This document shows positions 10,868 through 19,407 of a DNA stretch of 64,000 bases, in pieces. Both the position numbers and the translations under genes were made by a program. The stretch is from Ciceribacter thiooxidans (GTDB taxonomy: Bacteria; Pseudomonadota; Alphaproteobacteria; Rhizobiales; Rhizobiaceae): the NCBI RefSeq assembly GCF_014126615.1, contig NZ_CP059896.1, forward strand, positions 754,501 through 818,500. The letters are read 5' to 3'. Within the stretch, counting starts at the first letter, position 1. Every line of letters begins with the position of its first letter. The notes under the pieces are model-generated. The model made no database searches, was not told the DNA's origin, and saw only the letters and a program-made list of their open reading frames with translations.

Positions 10868-11197
10868 TCACAAGCGCGTGAGGCGTTCCAGCCCGTATGA
10901 CTGGCTCCTCCGATAGCGGTCGAAATCCCCGTCGAACTGGCCGCGCGATACGCCGATATCCTTCAGCGTCTGGTCGGAAAGGCCGTGAAGCGCGTTCCTG
11001 TTGCGCCGCCGTTCCCGCATCCGTCTAAAGAAGGCCGCGACGCCGGCGAGCCACGAGGCCGCATGTGCGGGTCCGCCTGCCGGACGGTCGGTCGTGCCGC
11101 GGTTCATCGTCACTTCGGCAGAGGTTGCGTGCCCGGCCGACGAAAGGTCGACCACATTCCGCCGCGGGCGTGTCCGCCCCGGATCATGGTTGTCCAT
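10868..11197 (-). CDS. DUF1127 domain protein
   Basis: This is a 109-residue protein with a short C-terminal DUF1127 domain. The domain has an Arg-rich helix (RRMRERRRNRNALHGLSDQ) followed by TLKDIGVSRGQFD, the family hallmark. Other alphaproteobacterial DUF1127 proteins affect RNA turnover, phosphate and motility phenotypes, but this one's role is unknown. The ATG at 11197 is chosen for the AGGAGAA five bases upstream. A GC-rich hairpin (11221-11238) lies between it and the upstream Cys-rich gene. Confidence 0.75.
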   Translation of the reverse strand: MDNHDPGRTRPRRNVVDLSSAGHATSAEVTMNRGTTDRPAGGPAHAASWLAGVAAFFRRMRERRRNRNALHGLSDQTLKDIGVSRGQFDGDFDRYRRSQSYGLERLTRL

Positions 11198-11266
11198 CAC
11201 TGTTCTCCTGTCAGAAAGGACCGGCCCGTCCGGGCCGGCCGTCAAGCAGAGGTCGTTCGGTTTGCC

Positions 11267-11434
11267 TCAGTTCTGCACGTGTGCTGCGGGCTGGCGGCCG
11301 ATCGCCTGATAGGCTTCCCGCAGCGCATCCGCGCATTCCTGGCAACAAACTTCCACGGTCTTGCCGCCGATCCGCACGGCGATGCGCGTTTCGTCGAGCT
11401 TGCAGTCACAGGCAGCACATGTGTCGTTCTTCAT
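11267..11434 (-). CDS. 55-residue Cys-rich, probably metal-binding protein
   Basis: This short gene encodes MKNDTCAACDCKLDETRIAV at its start and then a TVEVCCQECADALREAY segment. It has six cysteines in CxxCxC and CCxxC clusters, which suggests binding of zinc or another metal, similar in layout to YHS/heavy-metal-associated mini-proteins. AAGGAG lies six bases before the second of two adjacent ATGs, which I take as the start. It sits between an AraC regulator and a DUF1127 gene on the same strand. The function is unknown; the coding call rests on the clean Shine-Dalgarno sequence and the cysteine pattern. Confidence 0.7.
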   Translation of the reverse strand: MKNDTCAACDCKLDETRIAVRIGGKTVEVCCQECADALREAYQAIGRQPAAHVQN

Positions 11435-11529
11435 CATCCGCTCCTTTGCATCGGCTGTTTGTCTACGATCTAAAAATGCCTCTTTCGTCGTTCTGCCGCT
11501 GTCAGATTCTTTAGCGATTTATCGCCGGC

Positions 11530-12360
11530 TCAACGCAGCCCGACAAACCGCTGGAATTCCGCCGGCGTACGGCCATAGGCCTGTCGGAAGGCCGCGCTGA
11601 AGTGGCTGTGGCTCGAAAAGCCGAGTTCGAGGCCGAGCGCCGTCAGGTCGTCATAATCCCCCAGAAGGTCGAGCGCCTTGGCGAGCCTCAGACGCAACTG
11701 GTAGCGATAGAGCGGCACCCCCTCGACCTGCTGGAACACCTGGGTAAGATAGACGGGGGAGACGCCGGTTTCCGCGGCGATCTCGCCGAGCGTCCAGCGG
11801 CGGGCGAGGTCGGAGGAGAGCACGAGCTTCGCCCGGTCGGCGAGTTTCCTGCGGCCGTAGCTCGGAGACGAGCCGCCGCCGGTGTTGCGCCGCCCGACGG
11901 CGCGTCGCACGAGCGTCAGCGCCAGCGTCTCGCCCTCCAGCATTTCGGCGGTACCTGTAGCAAGTCCGTGGCGCAGCAGGGCGACGAGAGCCTGGGCGCG
12001 CGCATCGATCTGCAGTTTCTGCTTGTTGAAGGCGAAAGCCGGTATCTTCGTGCCATGGGTGTCGGCAACGAGCTCGGCGAGCAGGTCTTCAGGCATCGCC
12101 ACGCTCAGGCAGGCATCGCCGCCGGCGACCGGATGGCTGACCCGATAGGCCTCGTCACGATTGAAGAGAAGCACCTGGTTCGGCTCGGCGACGACATCTT
12201 CCTCGCCGATGCGCCGCACGAAGACGCCGCGGTAGGGAAAGATGAGGCAGGTCTGCGACGCCCGTTCTTCCTCACCCATCTCGCGGCACGCGCCGTCGCA
12301 GATGACGTCGCGAACGACGACGCTCTCCGTCTCGAGCAGCAGGTTCACCACGAAGGCCAT
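11530..12360 (-). CDS. AraC family transcriptional regulator
   Basis: This is a 276-residue cytoplasmic regulator. Residues 1-140 form a cupin-like sensing domain. The C-terminal 95 residues hold the two helix-turn-helix units of the AraC family (WTLGEIAAETGVSPVYLTQV, then the second unit ending in GFSSHSHFSAAFRQAYGRTP). The start at 12360 has GGAG nine bases upstream. The adjacent same-strand gene is the Cys-rich mini-protein, a plausible but unproven target. The ligand is unknown. Confidence 0.88.
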   Translation of the reverse strand: MAFVVNLLLETESVVVRDVICDGACREMGEEERASQTCLIFPYRGVFVRRIGEEDVVAEPNQVLLFNRDEAYRVSHPVAGGDACLSVAMPEDLLAELVADTHGTKIPAFAFNKQKLQIDARAQALVALLRHGLATGTAEMLEGETLALTLVRRAVGRRNTGGGSSPSYGRRKLADRAKLVLSSDLARRWTLGEIAAETGVSPVYLTQVFQQVEGVPLYRYQLRLRLAKALDLLGDYDDLTALGLELGFSSHSHFSAAFRQAYGRTPAEFQRFVGLR

Positions 12361-12465
12361 GGCCGGTTCTCCAGTTGGGGAGGAAGAACATAACGCGAAC
12401 ATGCGCGTTCCGCCACCCGTTTCTTGAGAAATCGACCGATATGAATCGTTATCCGGCGTCGAGGC

Positions 12466-13491
12466 TCAGATTGCGCGCAACGCCTCGATCACCTTGATCA
12501 TGTCGTTCGGCAGGGGCACCTCAAAGCGCATGACCTCGCCGGTCGAGGGGTGTTCGAACTGCAGCAGATAGGCGTGCAGTGCCTGGCGCGGGAAGCGATT
12601 GACGATCGTCCGCGCGGGTTCCGGCAAGAGGTTCGCCTTGGTGCGGAAGGCCGCGCCGTAATCGACGTCACCGATGAGCGGATGGCCGATATGGGCCATG
12701 TGGACGCGAATCTGGTGGGTGCGGCCGGTCTCCAGCCGGCACTCGACGAGCGAGGCGATGCAGGTGGAGTCGGGCTTTTCGCCGTAGCGTTCGAGTACCT
12801 CGTAATGGGTGATCGCCTCGCGCGCGTCGTCGCTCTCCTCCCGCTTGACGGCCCGCTTGGTGCGGTCGCCGCCGCGGCCAAGGGGCGCGTCGATCGTTCC
12901 GTGCAGGCTCCGCGGCCGGCCCCATACGACTGCCTGGTAGGCGCGCTCCAGCGGCCCGGTGCGGCCATGGTCGGCGAACTGGTCGGCGAGGTGGCGATGG
13001 GAAAGGTCGTTCTTGGCGACGACAATGACGCCCGACGTGTCCTTGTCGAGCCGATGGACGATGCCCGGCCGTTTGACCCCGCCGATCCCAGACAGGCTGT
13101 CGCCGCAATGGTGGATGAGCGCGTTGACGAGCGTTCCCGTCCAGTTGCCGGCTGCCGGATGGACGACGAGTCCCGGCGGCTTGACGACGACGATCAGGTC
13201 CTTGTCCTCGTAGACGACGTCGAGGGGGATATCCTCGCCCTTCGGCTGCGGGTCCTCCGGCTCCGGCATCACGATCACCAGGCGGTCGCCGGGGTGGATC
13301 TTGCGCTTCGGCTCGGTGGTCGGCTGGTCGTTCAGCGTGACCGCGCCCTGCTCGATCAGCGCCTTGACGCGGCTGCGTGAGAGGCTTCCTTCGAGATGGG
13401 CGGCAAGCCAGGCGTCGATGCGACCTTCGGCATCGTCGCCGGTAATCAGCTCTTTCCTTGCGCTTTCGGGTTGGTTAAAGGGGTCGTTCAT
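12466..13491 (-). CDS. rluD: RluA/RluD family rRNA pseudouridine synthase
   Basis: This enzyme isomerises uridines in 23S rRNA. The 341-residue protein has an N-terminal S4 domain (about residues 20-80, SRSRVKALIEQGAVTLN) and the catalytic motif HRLDKDTSGVIVVAKN with its Asp near residue 150. The start at 13491 gives the usual family length; the frame remains open upstream without a better ribosome site. It is divergent from a DUF6476-like gene, with about 90 bases between starts. RluD is the closest assignment by context and length; RluC is less likely. Confidence 0.85.
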   Translation of the reverse strand: MNDPFNQPESARKELITGDDAEGRIDAWLAAHLEGSLSRSRVKALIEQGAVTLNDQPTTEPKRKIHPGDRLVIVMPEPEDPQPKGEDIPLDVVYEDKDLIVVVKPPGLVVHPAAGNWTGTLVNALIHHCGDSLSGIGGVKRPGIVHRLDKDTSGVIVVAKNDLSHRHLADQFADHGRTGPLERAYQAVVWGRPRSLHGTIDAPLGRGGDRTKRAVKREESDDAREAITHYEVLERYGEKPDSTCIASLVECRLETGRTHQIRVHMAHIGHPLIGDVDYGAAFRTKANLLPEPARTIVNRFPRQALHAYLLQFEHPSTGEVMRFEVPLPNDMIKVIEALRAI

Positions 13492-13584
13492 CCCTGCGAT
13501 CCTGCGTGACGGCGGTTTCCCGCCCGGTTCGCTCTCGATCAGAACGGGCCACGGCCGGTCGCTCCGAAGGAAAGGCAAGCGTAT

Positions 13585-13968
13585 ATGACGAATTTCGAGC
13601 CAGAAGAACAGGAAGAAAAACCGCTCGATCCGGCGCTCGAGAACGTCCGCCGAAAGATGGTGCGTCTGCAACTCGTCTCCGCGGGCATCATGTTCGTCAG
13701 CCTTATGGCGGTGTTGGCGGCGGTTGTCTACAAGGCGACCAAGACCGAGACGCGTGAACCGGTCGCATCAACCTCGCTCGCCATCCCGGCCGACCAGCCG
13801 GTGACGGCGACGGCCAGCCTGCCGCAGGGCTTCACCGTCCAGTCGACATCGCTTTCCGGTGCCCAGATCCTGTTCTTCGGCCAAATGGCCGACGGTACGC
13901 GCAAGGCGCTCGTCTTCGACATCACCGTCGGTCGCGTCGTTGCGGACGTGACGGTTGGCGGGCAGTGA
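13585..13968 (+). CDS. Single-pass membrane protein, DUF6476-like
   Basis: This is a 127-residue protein with an acidic N-terminus and one transmembrane helix (about residues 30-50, SAGIMFVSLMAVLAAVVY). Its periplasmic domain of about 75 residues includes LPQGFTVQSTSLSGAQILFF. It resembles conserved alphaproteobacterial proteins encoded beside rluD and rpoH; no function is known to me. The methyltransferase gene starts ten bases downstream, suggesting one transcript. Confidence 0.7.
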   Translation: MTNFEPEEQEEKPLDPALENVRRKMVRLQLVSAGIMFVSLMAVLAAVVYKATKTETREPVASTSLAIPADQPVTATASLPQGFTVQSTSLSGAQILFFGQMADGTRKALVFDITVGRVVADVTVGGQ

Positions 13969-13978
13969 TCCCAGCTGT

Positions 13979-14812
13979 ATGACGCAGGCGCGCGAAAGAA
14001 CGGAGATCACCGATCCGGACGATCCGCGCATCGCGGAGTTTCGGCACATCCGCGAGCGCGATCTCACGGGACGTGAAGGACGGTTCGTCGCCGAAGGCAC
14101 GGTCGTCCTGCGCATGCTGGCGGCTGCACACCGGGCGGGTCGCGGTATCCGCGCGGAAAAGATCCTGCTCCTGCGCAACCGCGCCGCCGGTCTCGCCGAC
14201 ATCCTGTCGCTCTTTCCGGCGGATGTTCCCGTCTACGAGGCGGAGGCTCCGGTGATCGATGCGATCGCCGGGTTTCACCTGCATCGCGGCGTGCTGGCGC
14301 TCGGAATACGCGACGCCGCACCGCCGCTGAAGGACCTGTTGCAGGGGTTGGCCGGGGACGCCCTCGTGCTTGCCGCCTGCGGTATTTCCAACCACGACAA
14401 TATCGGCGCGATGTTCCGCAATGCCGCGGCCTTCGGGGCGAGCGCCGTAGTGCTTGACGAAACTTGTTGCGATCCGCTTTACCGCAAGGCGCTGAGGGTT
14501 TCGGTCGGCTCCGTCCTCACCATGCCTTATGCGCGGGAAGGCTCGATCCTCGACATGCTCGGGGCGCTTGCCGAAGCAGGGTTTGCGATCTGGGCGCTGT
14601 CGCCGAAGGGCGGGACCGAAATCCGCGACATTACGCCTTCGCCACGGCTGGCGCTGGTGATGGGAACGGAAGGCGAGGGGCTGCCGGAGGCGGTGCTGTC
14701 GCGGTTCCACACCGCCCGCATCGCCCAGTCTCCGGACCTCGACAGCCTGAACGTCGGCACGGCGAGCGGGATTGCGCTTTACAGCGCGGCGATGGCGAAG
14801 CGCATCCTCTGA
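13979..14812 (+). CDS. SpoU/TrmH family RNA 2'-O-methyltransferase
   Basis: This is a 277-residue SAM-dependent RNA methyltransferase of the SPOUT class. The N-terminal RNA-binding part contains the substrate-loop sequence GREGRFVAEGTVVLRML. The C-terminal trefoil-knot domain has the three SpoU motifs: NHDNIGAMFRNAAAFGA, then LVMGTEGEGLP, then LNVGTASGIALY. The ATG at 13979 is preferred over a TTG at 13955 that would overlap the preceding gene. Whether the target is rRNA or tRNA cannot be settled here. Confidence 0.87.
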   Translation: MTQARERTEITDPDDPRIAEFRHIRERDLTGREGRFVAEGTVVLRMLAAAHRAGRGIRAEKILLLRNRAAGLADILSLFPADVPVYEAEAPVIDAIAGFHLHRGVLALGIRDAAPPLKDLLQGLAGDALVLAACGISNHDNIGAMFRNAAAFGASAVVLDETCCDPLYRKALRVSVGSVLTMPYAREGSILDMLGALAEAGFAIWALSPKGGTEIRDITPSPRLALVMGTEGEGLPEAVLSRFHTARIAQSPDLDSLNVGTASGIALYSAAMAKRIL

Positions 14813-14813
14813 T

Positions 14814-16004
14814 CTATTCGGAAGTCGTCTGAACGGCCGCCGTCGGCAGCGACGGATCGAAGGCCACCGCGCGTTCGGCGAGTGACCTGCGGGCCGCGTC
14901 GCCGCGGAGCGGAACCCGCGAGAGCAGGGTACGGATCGGCGAGCCGGCGCCTTCCCGGCGGGCGGTAAGCGCGATCATCTTGGCGGCGATCTCGGCGATT
15001 TCCTCGCGCAGCGCCTCGTCGTTCGCGGGCGAGGTCGCCTTCATCAGCCGCTCGGTCAGCGCCGTGTGGCGGTGGCGCAGTTCCTCGGCGAGGAGATCAG
15101 GATCGATTGTGGCCGCCGGCTGCATCAGCACCAGCGGGTCTTCGGTGGCTTGCTCGGGAATGTCGATCTCCTTGATGTCGGGCGCCGAAATGTTGGCCGC
15201 GCGAAGGGCGCGGAGCGCCGCGCGCACCTGGCGGTTGCCGGCCTTCAGGTTCTCCCTGAGCGTCGCGATCTCCTTCGTCCGGCGTTCGATGACGGCATCC
15301 TTGTCTACGACCTCGGCCATCAGCCGCGCCAGCCTGTCGTCGAGCCGCAGCAGCTTGTCTTCTTCCTGCGCCAGCCGCATCTCAGCGTCCTTGGCACGGC
15401 GGGTGGCGAGCTTCGTCTCCCGCCCCAACTCGTCGCGCTCGGCCCGCAGCGTCTGCACCCGCATCTTCAGGTTCTCGATCTCGGTGTCGCGACCGCTCTT
15501 CTCGATCTTGAGGTCGTCGATCTCGCGGTTCATGCGGGAAATGCGCACCACCAGGCGTTCGATCTCGAGGTCCTTGGCGATCGCCGTCTCCTCGGTGCGC
15601 TTCAGCGTCGCGTGCAGATGCAGCGCCTCGCTCTCGGCACGCCGGATCTCCGCGCGGAAATTCGCCGCCTCGACACTCATCTCGTCGATCTGGGTGCGGA
15701 GGTCCTGGCTTTCGGCAGACAGCCGGCTGGTCTCGGTGGCGAGCGTCTCGTTCTTGATCTTCAGGTCCACGGACTTTTCACGCTCGCGCTTCAAGTCCTG
15801 GGACATCCGTGCGTTCTCGGCGGCATAGACGGCGCGGGCCATGTCTTTCTGGGCACGGACCTCGCGCGGGCTGAGCGGCGTCGTCGCCTTCAGGCGTCTC
15901 TCGGTGTAGCGGACGATGCGCTTGTGAACCGAGGGGGCGACCAGCATCACCAGGAGAACCGCCGAGAGGAAGCCCAATCCGAACAGCAGTGCATATTCAA
16001 TCAC
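14814..16004 (-). CDS. Membrane-anchored long coiled-coil protein
   Basis: This is a 396-residue protein with one N-terminal transmembrane helix (about residues 4-24). A nearly continuous heptad-rich coiled coil runs from residue 60 to 280, rich in Glu, Arg, Leu and Lys, followed by a more ordinary C-terminal tail. It resembles conserved rhizobial proteins of unknown function. It probably acts as a cytoplasmic scaffold attached to the inner membrane. It is convergent with the methyltransferase gene with one base between stops, and no terminator is visible between them. Confidence 0.7.
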   Translation of the reverse strand: MIEYALLFGLGFLSAVLLVMLVAPSVHKRIVRYTERRLKATTPLSPREVRAQKDMARAVYAAENARMSQDLKREREKSVDLKIKNETLATETSRLSAESQDLRTQIDEMSVEAANFRAEIRRAESEALHLHATLKRTEETAIAKDLEIERLVVRISRMNREIDDLKIEKSGRDTEIENLKMRVQTLRAERDELGRETKLATRRAKDAEMRLAQEEDKLLRLDDRLARLMAEVVDKDAVIERRTKEIATLRENLKAGNRQVRAALRALRAANISAPDIKEIDIPEQATEDPLVLMQPAATIDPDLLAEELRHRHTALTERLMKATSPANDEALREEIAEIAAKMIALTARREGAGSPIRTLLSRVPLRGDAARRSLAERAVAFDPSLPTAAVQTTSE

Positions 16005-16145
16005 GATCGCGCCATCTCGACTGAGCTATTGCGGACACCCTGCCTGTCATTAAACACGCGGCTTGCCGGAGAACAAGCGGGCCTGAGAACCGCGGGCGGA
16101 GAAAGTCGCCCGATTTTTCGGTTCCCGAACGAAGCGTCTGCCCGC

Positions 16146-16736
16146 TCAGAAAGGATTCCAGGTCGGCTGACGGGTGAGCTTCAAATAGCCGACATTGATG
16201 CCGAGGCGGGCGCCGACACCGGTGCGGATCGGAACGAGGACGACGTTCTGGTTCTTCAGAACGGTCATGCCGAGACCGGCGACGATATAGGCCGAGCCGC
16301 TGACGCCGCCGTAGCGGGCAAAGAGGGCGTCGATGCTCGGGAGATCATAGACCAGCATCATCGCGCGCGTGCCGTTGCCGCCGTAATCGAGGCCGAGGGA
16401 AGGGCCCTGCCAGAAAACGTCGTGCTGACCGGCATTCTTGGTATAGAGCATGCCCTCGCCGTAGGTCAGGCCGGCAATGAAGGCGCCGGAGCCTTCTTGG
16501 CCAAGGATGTAGCCGTTCGGCAGCCCGTACTGGGAAAAGGCCTTCTCGATAACCTTGGCGAGCGCGCCGCTGGTCTCACCGAAGAAGCTGTGACCGGCGT
16601 CGACGATCTCCTGGGCGGTGTACTGGTCGCTCGCGGCCGCGACCGGTCCGGCCTGGAAGCCCATGCCGACAAGAAGGACGATCGTCGCCATCAGCGCACG
16701 AAGGCCTGCGATCTCGCGGATGAAGTCAAGGCGCAT
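16146..16736 (-). CDS. eipA: Periplasmic envelope-integrity protein, EipA/DUF1134 family
   Basis: This is a 196-residue secreted protein with a signal peptide (about residues 1-35, ending near PVAAA) and a DUF1134 domain. The domain includes LPNGYILGQEGSGAF, YGEGMLYTKNAG and the glycine-rich SLGLDYGGNGT stretch. DUF1134 is the family of Brucella EipA, a small periplasmic beta-barrel needed for envelope stress resistance and directly activated by CtrA. The start has GGAGGAACCC immediately upstream. A CtrA-like box lies 69 bases upstream of the ATG. The name is by family and context. Confidence 0.85.
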   Translation of the reverse strand: MRLDFIREIAGLRALMATIVLLVGMGFQAGPVAAASDQYTAQEIVDAGHSFFGETSGALAKVIEKAFSQYGLPNGYILGQEGSGAFIAGLTYGEGMLYTKNAGQHDVFWQGPSLGLDYGGNGTRAMMLVYDLPSIDALFARYGGVSGSAYIVAGLGMTVLKNQNVVLVPIRTGVGARLGINVGYLKLTRQPTWNPF

Positions 16737-16804
16737 GGGTTCCTCCAAACTTTTCGATGCGGGTGCATCACTATGCCGAGTAAAACTATTTAGTCGTGAT
16801 CGCC

Positions 16805-16819
16805 TTAATAATCGGTTTA
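16805..16819. promoter_or_regulatory. Predicted CtrA-binding box between eipA and chpT
   Basis: TTAA-N7-TTTA matches the CtrA consensus TTAA-N7-TTAA with one mismatch. It is 69 bases upstream of the eipA start and 105 bases upstream of chpT, so it could serve either gene. The eipA link agrees with known CtrA control of eipA in Brucella. Confidence 0.5.
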
Positions 16820-16923
16820 CCAAATATGGTGTCATTATGGCGCGAGGATTCCCGGCCGACCGGGAAGGCCGCTTGCTCATGGCGCCCTGTTTCGCAGGGT
16901 GACCGCGCCTCCAGGAGACACCG

Positions 16924-17574
16924 ATGCCGAAGAACGCCAACCTCACTCTCGCCGGTCCCGATCTGGCAGCGCTGCTGTGCAGCCGTGTCTGCCATGACGT
17001 GATTTCGCCGGTCGGAGCGATCAACAACGGGTTGGAACTCCTCGACGAAGGCGGCGCCGACGAAGATGCGATGGAACTCATCCGCACCAGCGCGCTCAAC
17101 GCCTCGGTGCGGCTGAAGTTTGCCCGGTTGGCCTTCGGCGCTTCCGGATCGGTCGGCGCGTCCATCGATACGGGAGAGGCGGAAAAGGCCGCGCGCGATT
17201 TCGTTGCAGCCGAAAAGAAGACCGAACTTGCCTGGAACGGCCCGCGGGCGATCATCGCCAAGAACCGGGTCAAGCTGCTGCTCAACCTCTTCCTCGTCGC
17301 CTATAGCGCCATTCCGCGGGGCGGCTCGATCGACGTGACGCTCGAAGATCCCGAATTCGAAGCGAAATTCCGCATCACCGCCAAGGGCCGCATGATGCGG
17401 GTGCCGGCAAAGTTCGCGGAAATCTGCTCCGGCACCATCGAGGAGGCGATCGACGCCCATTCGATCCAGCCGTATTACACCGTGCTTCTCGCCGAAGAAT
17501 GCGGCATGGAGATCAAGTATTATCTGACGGACGAGGAAGTCGTCTTCACCGCCGAGCTCGGCTCCGCGGCCTGA
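16924..17574 (+). CDS. chpT: Histidine phosphotransferase ChpT
   Basis: ChpT relays phosphate from the hybrid kinase CckA to CtrA and CpdR in the alphaproteobacterial cell-cycle phosphorelay. The 216-residue cytoplasmic protein has the phosphorylated-histidine segment CSRVCHDVISPVGAINNGLE with His24. Its C-terminal half is a degenerate kinase-like ATPase fold without nucleotide-binding boxes, as expected for ChpT. The gene lies about 700 bases from ctrA, its direct downstream partner. Identification is confident from the histidine motif, length and neighbours. Confidence 0.92.
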   Translation: MPKNANLTLAGPDLAALLCSRVCHDVISPVGAINNGLELLDEGGADEDAMELIRTSALNASVRLKFARLAFGASGSVGASIDTGEAEKAARDFVAAEKKTELAWNGPRAIIAKNRVKLLLNLFLVAYSAIPRGGSIDVTLEDPEFEAKFRITAKGRMMRVPAKFAEICSGTIEEAIDAHSIQPYYTVLLAEECGMEIKYYLTDEEVVFTAELGSAA

Positions 17575-17743
17575 GCCGTTACACTGCCCGGTCGTCCGCT
17601 CTCGCGGGGCTCCTGTCCCCGTGGGATGCAGCAAAATCTGCCCCGCAACGGGACGAGTGGCGGTAACTTTTCCTTAGCGGTCTCGTCCTAGACTATGTCT
17701 CGGCCCAGTGCTGCAATTCGGGGTGGAAAACCGGGAGTCTCTG

Positions 17744-18106
17744 ATGCAACGTCTGATGATCGCAGACAGTTCGGATATCGTCCGCAAGGTCGGCAAGCGT
17801 ATCCTCTCGGAGATTGGTTTCCTCGTTCTCGAGGCCGCTTCCGCCCGCGATGCGCTGTTGCGCTGCGAGACCGAACTTCCGAATATCCTCATCGTCGACG
17901 CGGGACTTGACGGCGCGCTCGACCTCATCACCAATATACGCGCTCTGCCGGACGGCAAGAGCGTGTTGATCTACTACTGCGTGATCGAGGCCGACCTGAA
18001 AACCATGATGGCGGGCAAGCGTGCCGGCGCCAACGAGTTCCTGCTGAAACCCTTCGACCGCAAGATCCTGACGCAGATCTTCACCGGCAAGGCGATCGCC
18101 GCCTGA
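17744..18106 (+). CDS. Single-domain response regulator
   Basis: This is a 120-residue protein consisting only of a receiver domain. The acidic pocket is weak at the front (IADSSDIVRKVG). The likely phosphoacceptor Asp is in ILIVDAGLDGALDL near residue 51 and the conserved Lys in FLLKPFDRK near residue 103. GGGAG lies six bases before the ATG. It has no output domain, so it may tune a kinase or act like CpdR or DivK, but its sequence is not an obvious match to either. It sits between chpT and ctrA, which suggests a role in the same phosphorelay. Confidence 0.75.
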   Translation: MQRLMIADSSDIVRKVGKRILSEIGFLVLEAASARDALLRCETELPNILIVDAGLDGALDLITNIRALPDGKSVLIYYCVIEADLKTMMAGKRAGANEFLLKPFDRKILTQIFTGKAIAA

Positions 18107-18209
18107 TCTGACTGAAGAAATCCGCGCTGCCGTCCGCCCGGTCCCGCCGCGGCGGACGAACTGTTTTTTGCACACCGGGGTTTTCCGGGCAAAATCGCAG
18201 GCACAAAAA

Positions 18210-18231
18210 AACCTGCCCCGAAGGGCAGGTT
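18210..18231 (-). terminator. Intrinsic terminator of ctrA
   Basis: A perfect 9-bp stem AACCTGCCC / GGGCAGGTT has a CGAA loop. On the minus strand it is followed by a T run. It lies 28 bases after the ctrA stop. Confidence 0.85.
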
Positions 18232-18258
18232 CCAGGAATGCGGGAGGGGAGGGCCCTG

Positions 18259-18960
18259 TCAGGCCGTTTCCATGTATTCCGAACCATCCGGCTCGCGCAG
18301 GACATAGCCGCGGCCCCAGACAGTTTCGATGTAGTTGGCGCCGCCGGCGGCGTTGGCGAGCTTCTTGCGCAGCTTGCAGATGAAGACGTCGATGATCTTC
18401 AGTTCCGGCTCGTCCATGCCGCCGTAGAGGTGGTTGAGGAACATTTCCTTGGTGAGCGTGGTGCCCTTGCGCAGCGAAAGGAGCTCCAGCATCTGGTATT
18501 CCTTGCCGGTCAGGTGAACACGCTGGCCACCGACCTCGACGGTCTTGGCATCGAGGTTCACGATCAGTTCGCCGGTAATGATGATCGACTGGGCATGGCC
18601 CTTCGAACGACGGACGATCGCATGGATGCGGGCGACGAGCTCGTCCTTGTGGAACGGCTTCGTCATGTAGTCGTCGGCGCCGAAGCCGAGGCCACGGACC
18701 TTGTCTTCGATACCGGCCATGCCGGAAAGGATGAGGATCGGGGTCTTGACCTTGGAAAGACGGAGCGTACGCAGGACCTCGTAGCCCGACATGTCGGGCA
18801 GGTTCAGGTCGAGCAGAATAATGTCGTAATCATAGAGTTTTCCGAGGTCGACGCCTTCTTCACCGAGGTCGGTGGTGTAGACGTTGAAGCTCTCGGATTT
18901 GAGCATCAGCTCGATGCTCTGCGCTGTGGCGCTGTCGTCTTCAATGAGTAGAACCCGCAT
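18259..18960 (-). CDS. ctrA: Cell-cycle master response regulator CtrA
   Basis: CtrA is the OmpR-type response regulator that controls cell division, flagellar and replication genes in alphaproteobacteria. The 233-residue protein has a receiver domain with Asp51 ([13 protein letters not shown]) and the [20 protein letters not shown] segment near-invariant in CtrA. Its winged-helix DNA-binding domain includes [20 protein letters not shown] and [20 protein letters not shown]. The first residues [20 protein letters not shown] are diagnostic. The C-terminus after REPDG is the poorly conserved region that carries degradation information. The promoter region is listed separately. Confidence 0.98.
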   Translation of the reverse strand: MRVLLIEDDSATAQSIELMLKSESFNVYTTDLGEEGVDLGKLYDYDIILLDLNLPDMSGYEVLRTLRLSKVKTPILILSGMAGIEDKVRGLGFGADDYMTKPFHKDELVARIHAIVRRSKGHAQSIIITGELIVNLDAKTVEVGGQRVHLTGKEYQMLELLSLRKGTTLTKEMFLNHLYGGMDEPELKIIDVFICKLRKKLANAAGGANYIETVWGRGYVLREPDGSEYMETA

Positions 18961-19407
18961 AATTATCCCCTTTACCGCCGCCGAAAGGTCGAGTTGGCCC
19001 CCTACGCGATACGGATCCAGTCGTTGCCTGATTTGAAGGCTGCCACCAAATGGTTAACAAATTCTGATTCCCTCTGGCAAGGTGTACCGAATTTATTAAG
19101 CAAAGATACCAGTCTCCTGTTTTTTCACAGATTTCGGGCATCGCCATAAGTGAATCAACTTGCGAGGAAAGCACGCTAACCGATTCATTTGACTCATCAT
19201 TGTCGCAGGCCATTTTCGGACCCTGGCATTTACCGACCCTTAAATGATCGTGCCTATCATTAACGATGCCCGTAAACGAAAGGTTACCAGCGGTAGTTTT
19301 TCGTTAACCCCGGCGGACTTTTTGAAGAGACTGATTCGTCCGAGCGGCAAGGGCAGGTAGTTTTGAGCATGTGTGGCGGGGGGTCTCGCATCACGGGAGT
19401 ATTGCGT
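18961..19407. promoter_or_regulatory. Shared ctrA / fliJ-like upstream region with five GANTC sites
   Basis: This 447-base gap between divergent ctrA and the fliJ-like gene holds no gene I can support. It contains five GANTC motifs (CcrM methylation sites) at 19066, 19152, 19182, 19191 and 19333, against roughly one or two expected for this length. It also contains a CtrA-like box at 19229. Methylation-dependent timing of the ctrA promoter is established in Caulobacter and is likely here. Confidence 0.7.
19229..19243. promoter_or_regulatory. Predicted CtrA-binding box upstream of ctrA and the fliJ-like gene
   Basis: TTTA-N7-TTAA matches the CtrA box with one mismatch. It lies 269 bases upstream of the ctrA start and 165 bases upstream of the fliJ-like start. 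Autoregulation of ctrA or class II flagellar control are both possible. Confidence 0.4.

Noticed and set aside
16737..17285. Extension of the EipA frame by 183 codons
   Set aside because: It is antisense to chpT, and the ATG at 16736 has a strong ribosome site and a signal peptide.
17604..17625. Terminator between chpT and the receiver gene
   Set aside because: A short CGGGG/CCCCG stem is present but there is no T run and it is too weak to call.
18941..19213. 90-codon frame upstream of and overlapping the ctrA start
   Set aside because: No ribosome site, and it covers the GANTC-rich regulatory region; composition is unlike coding sequence.
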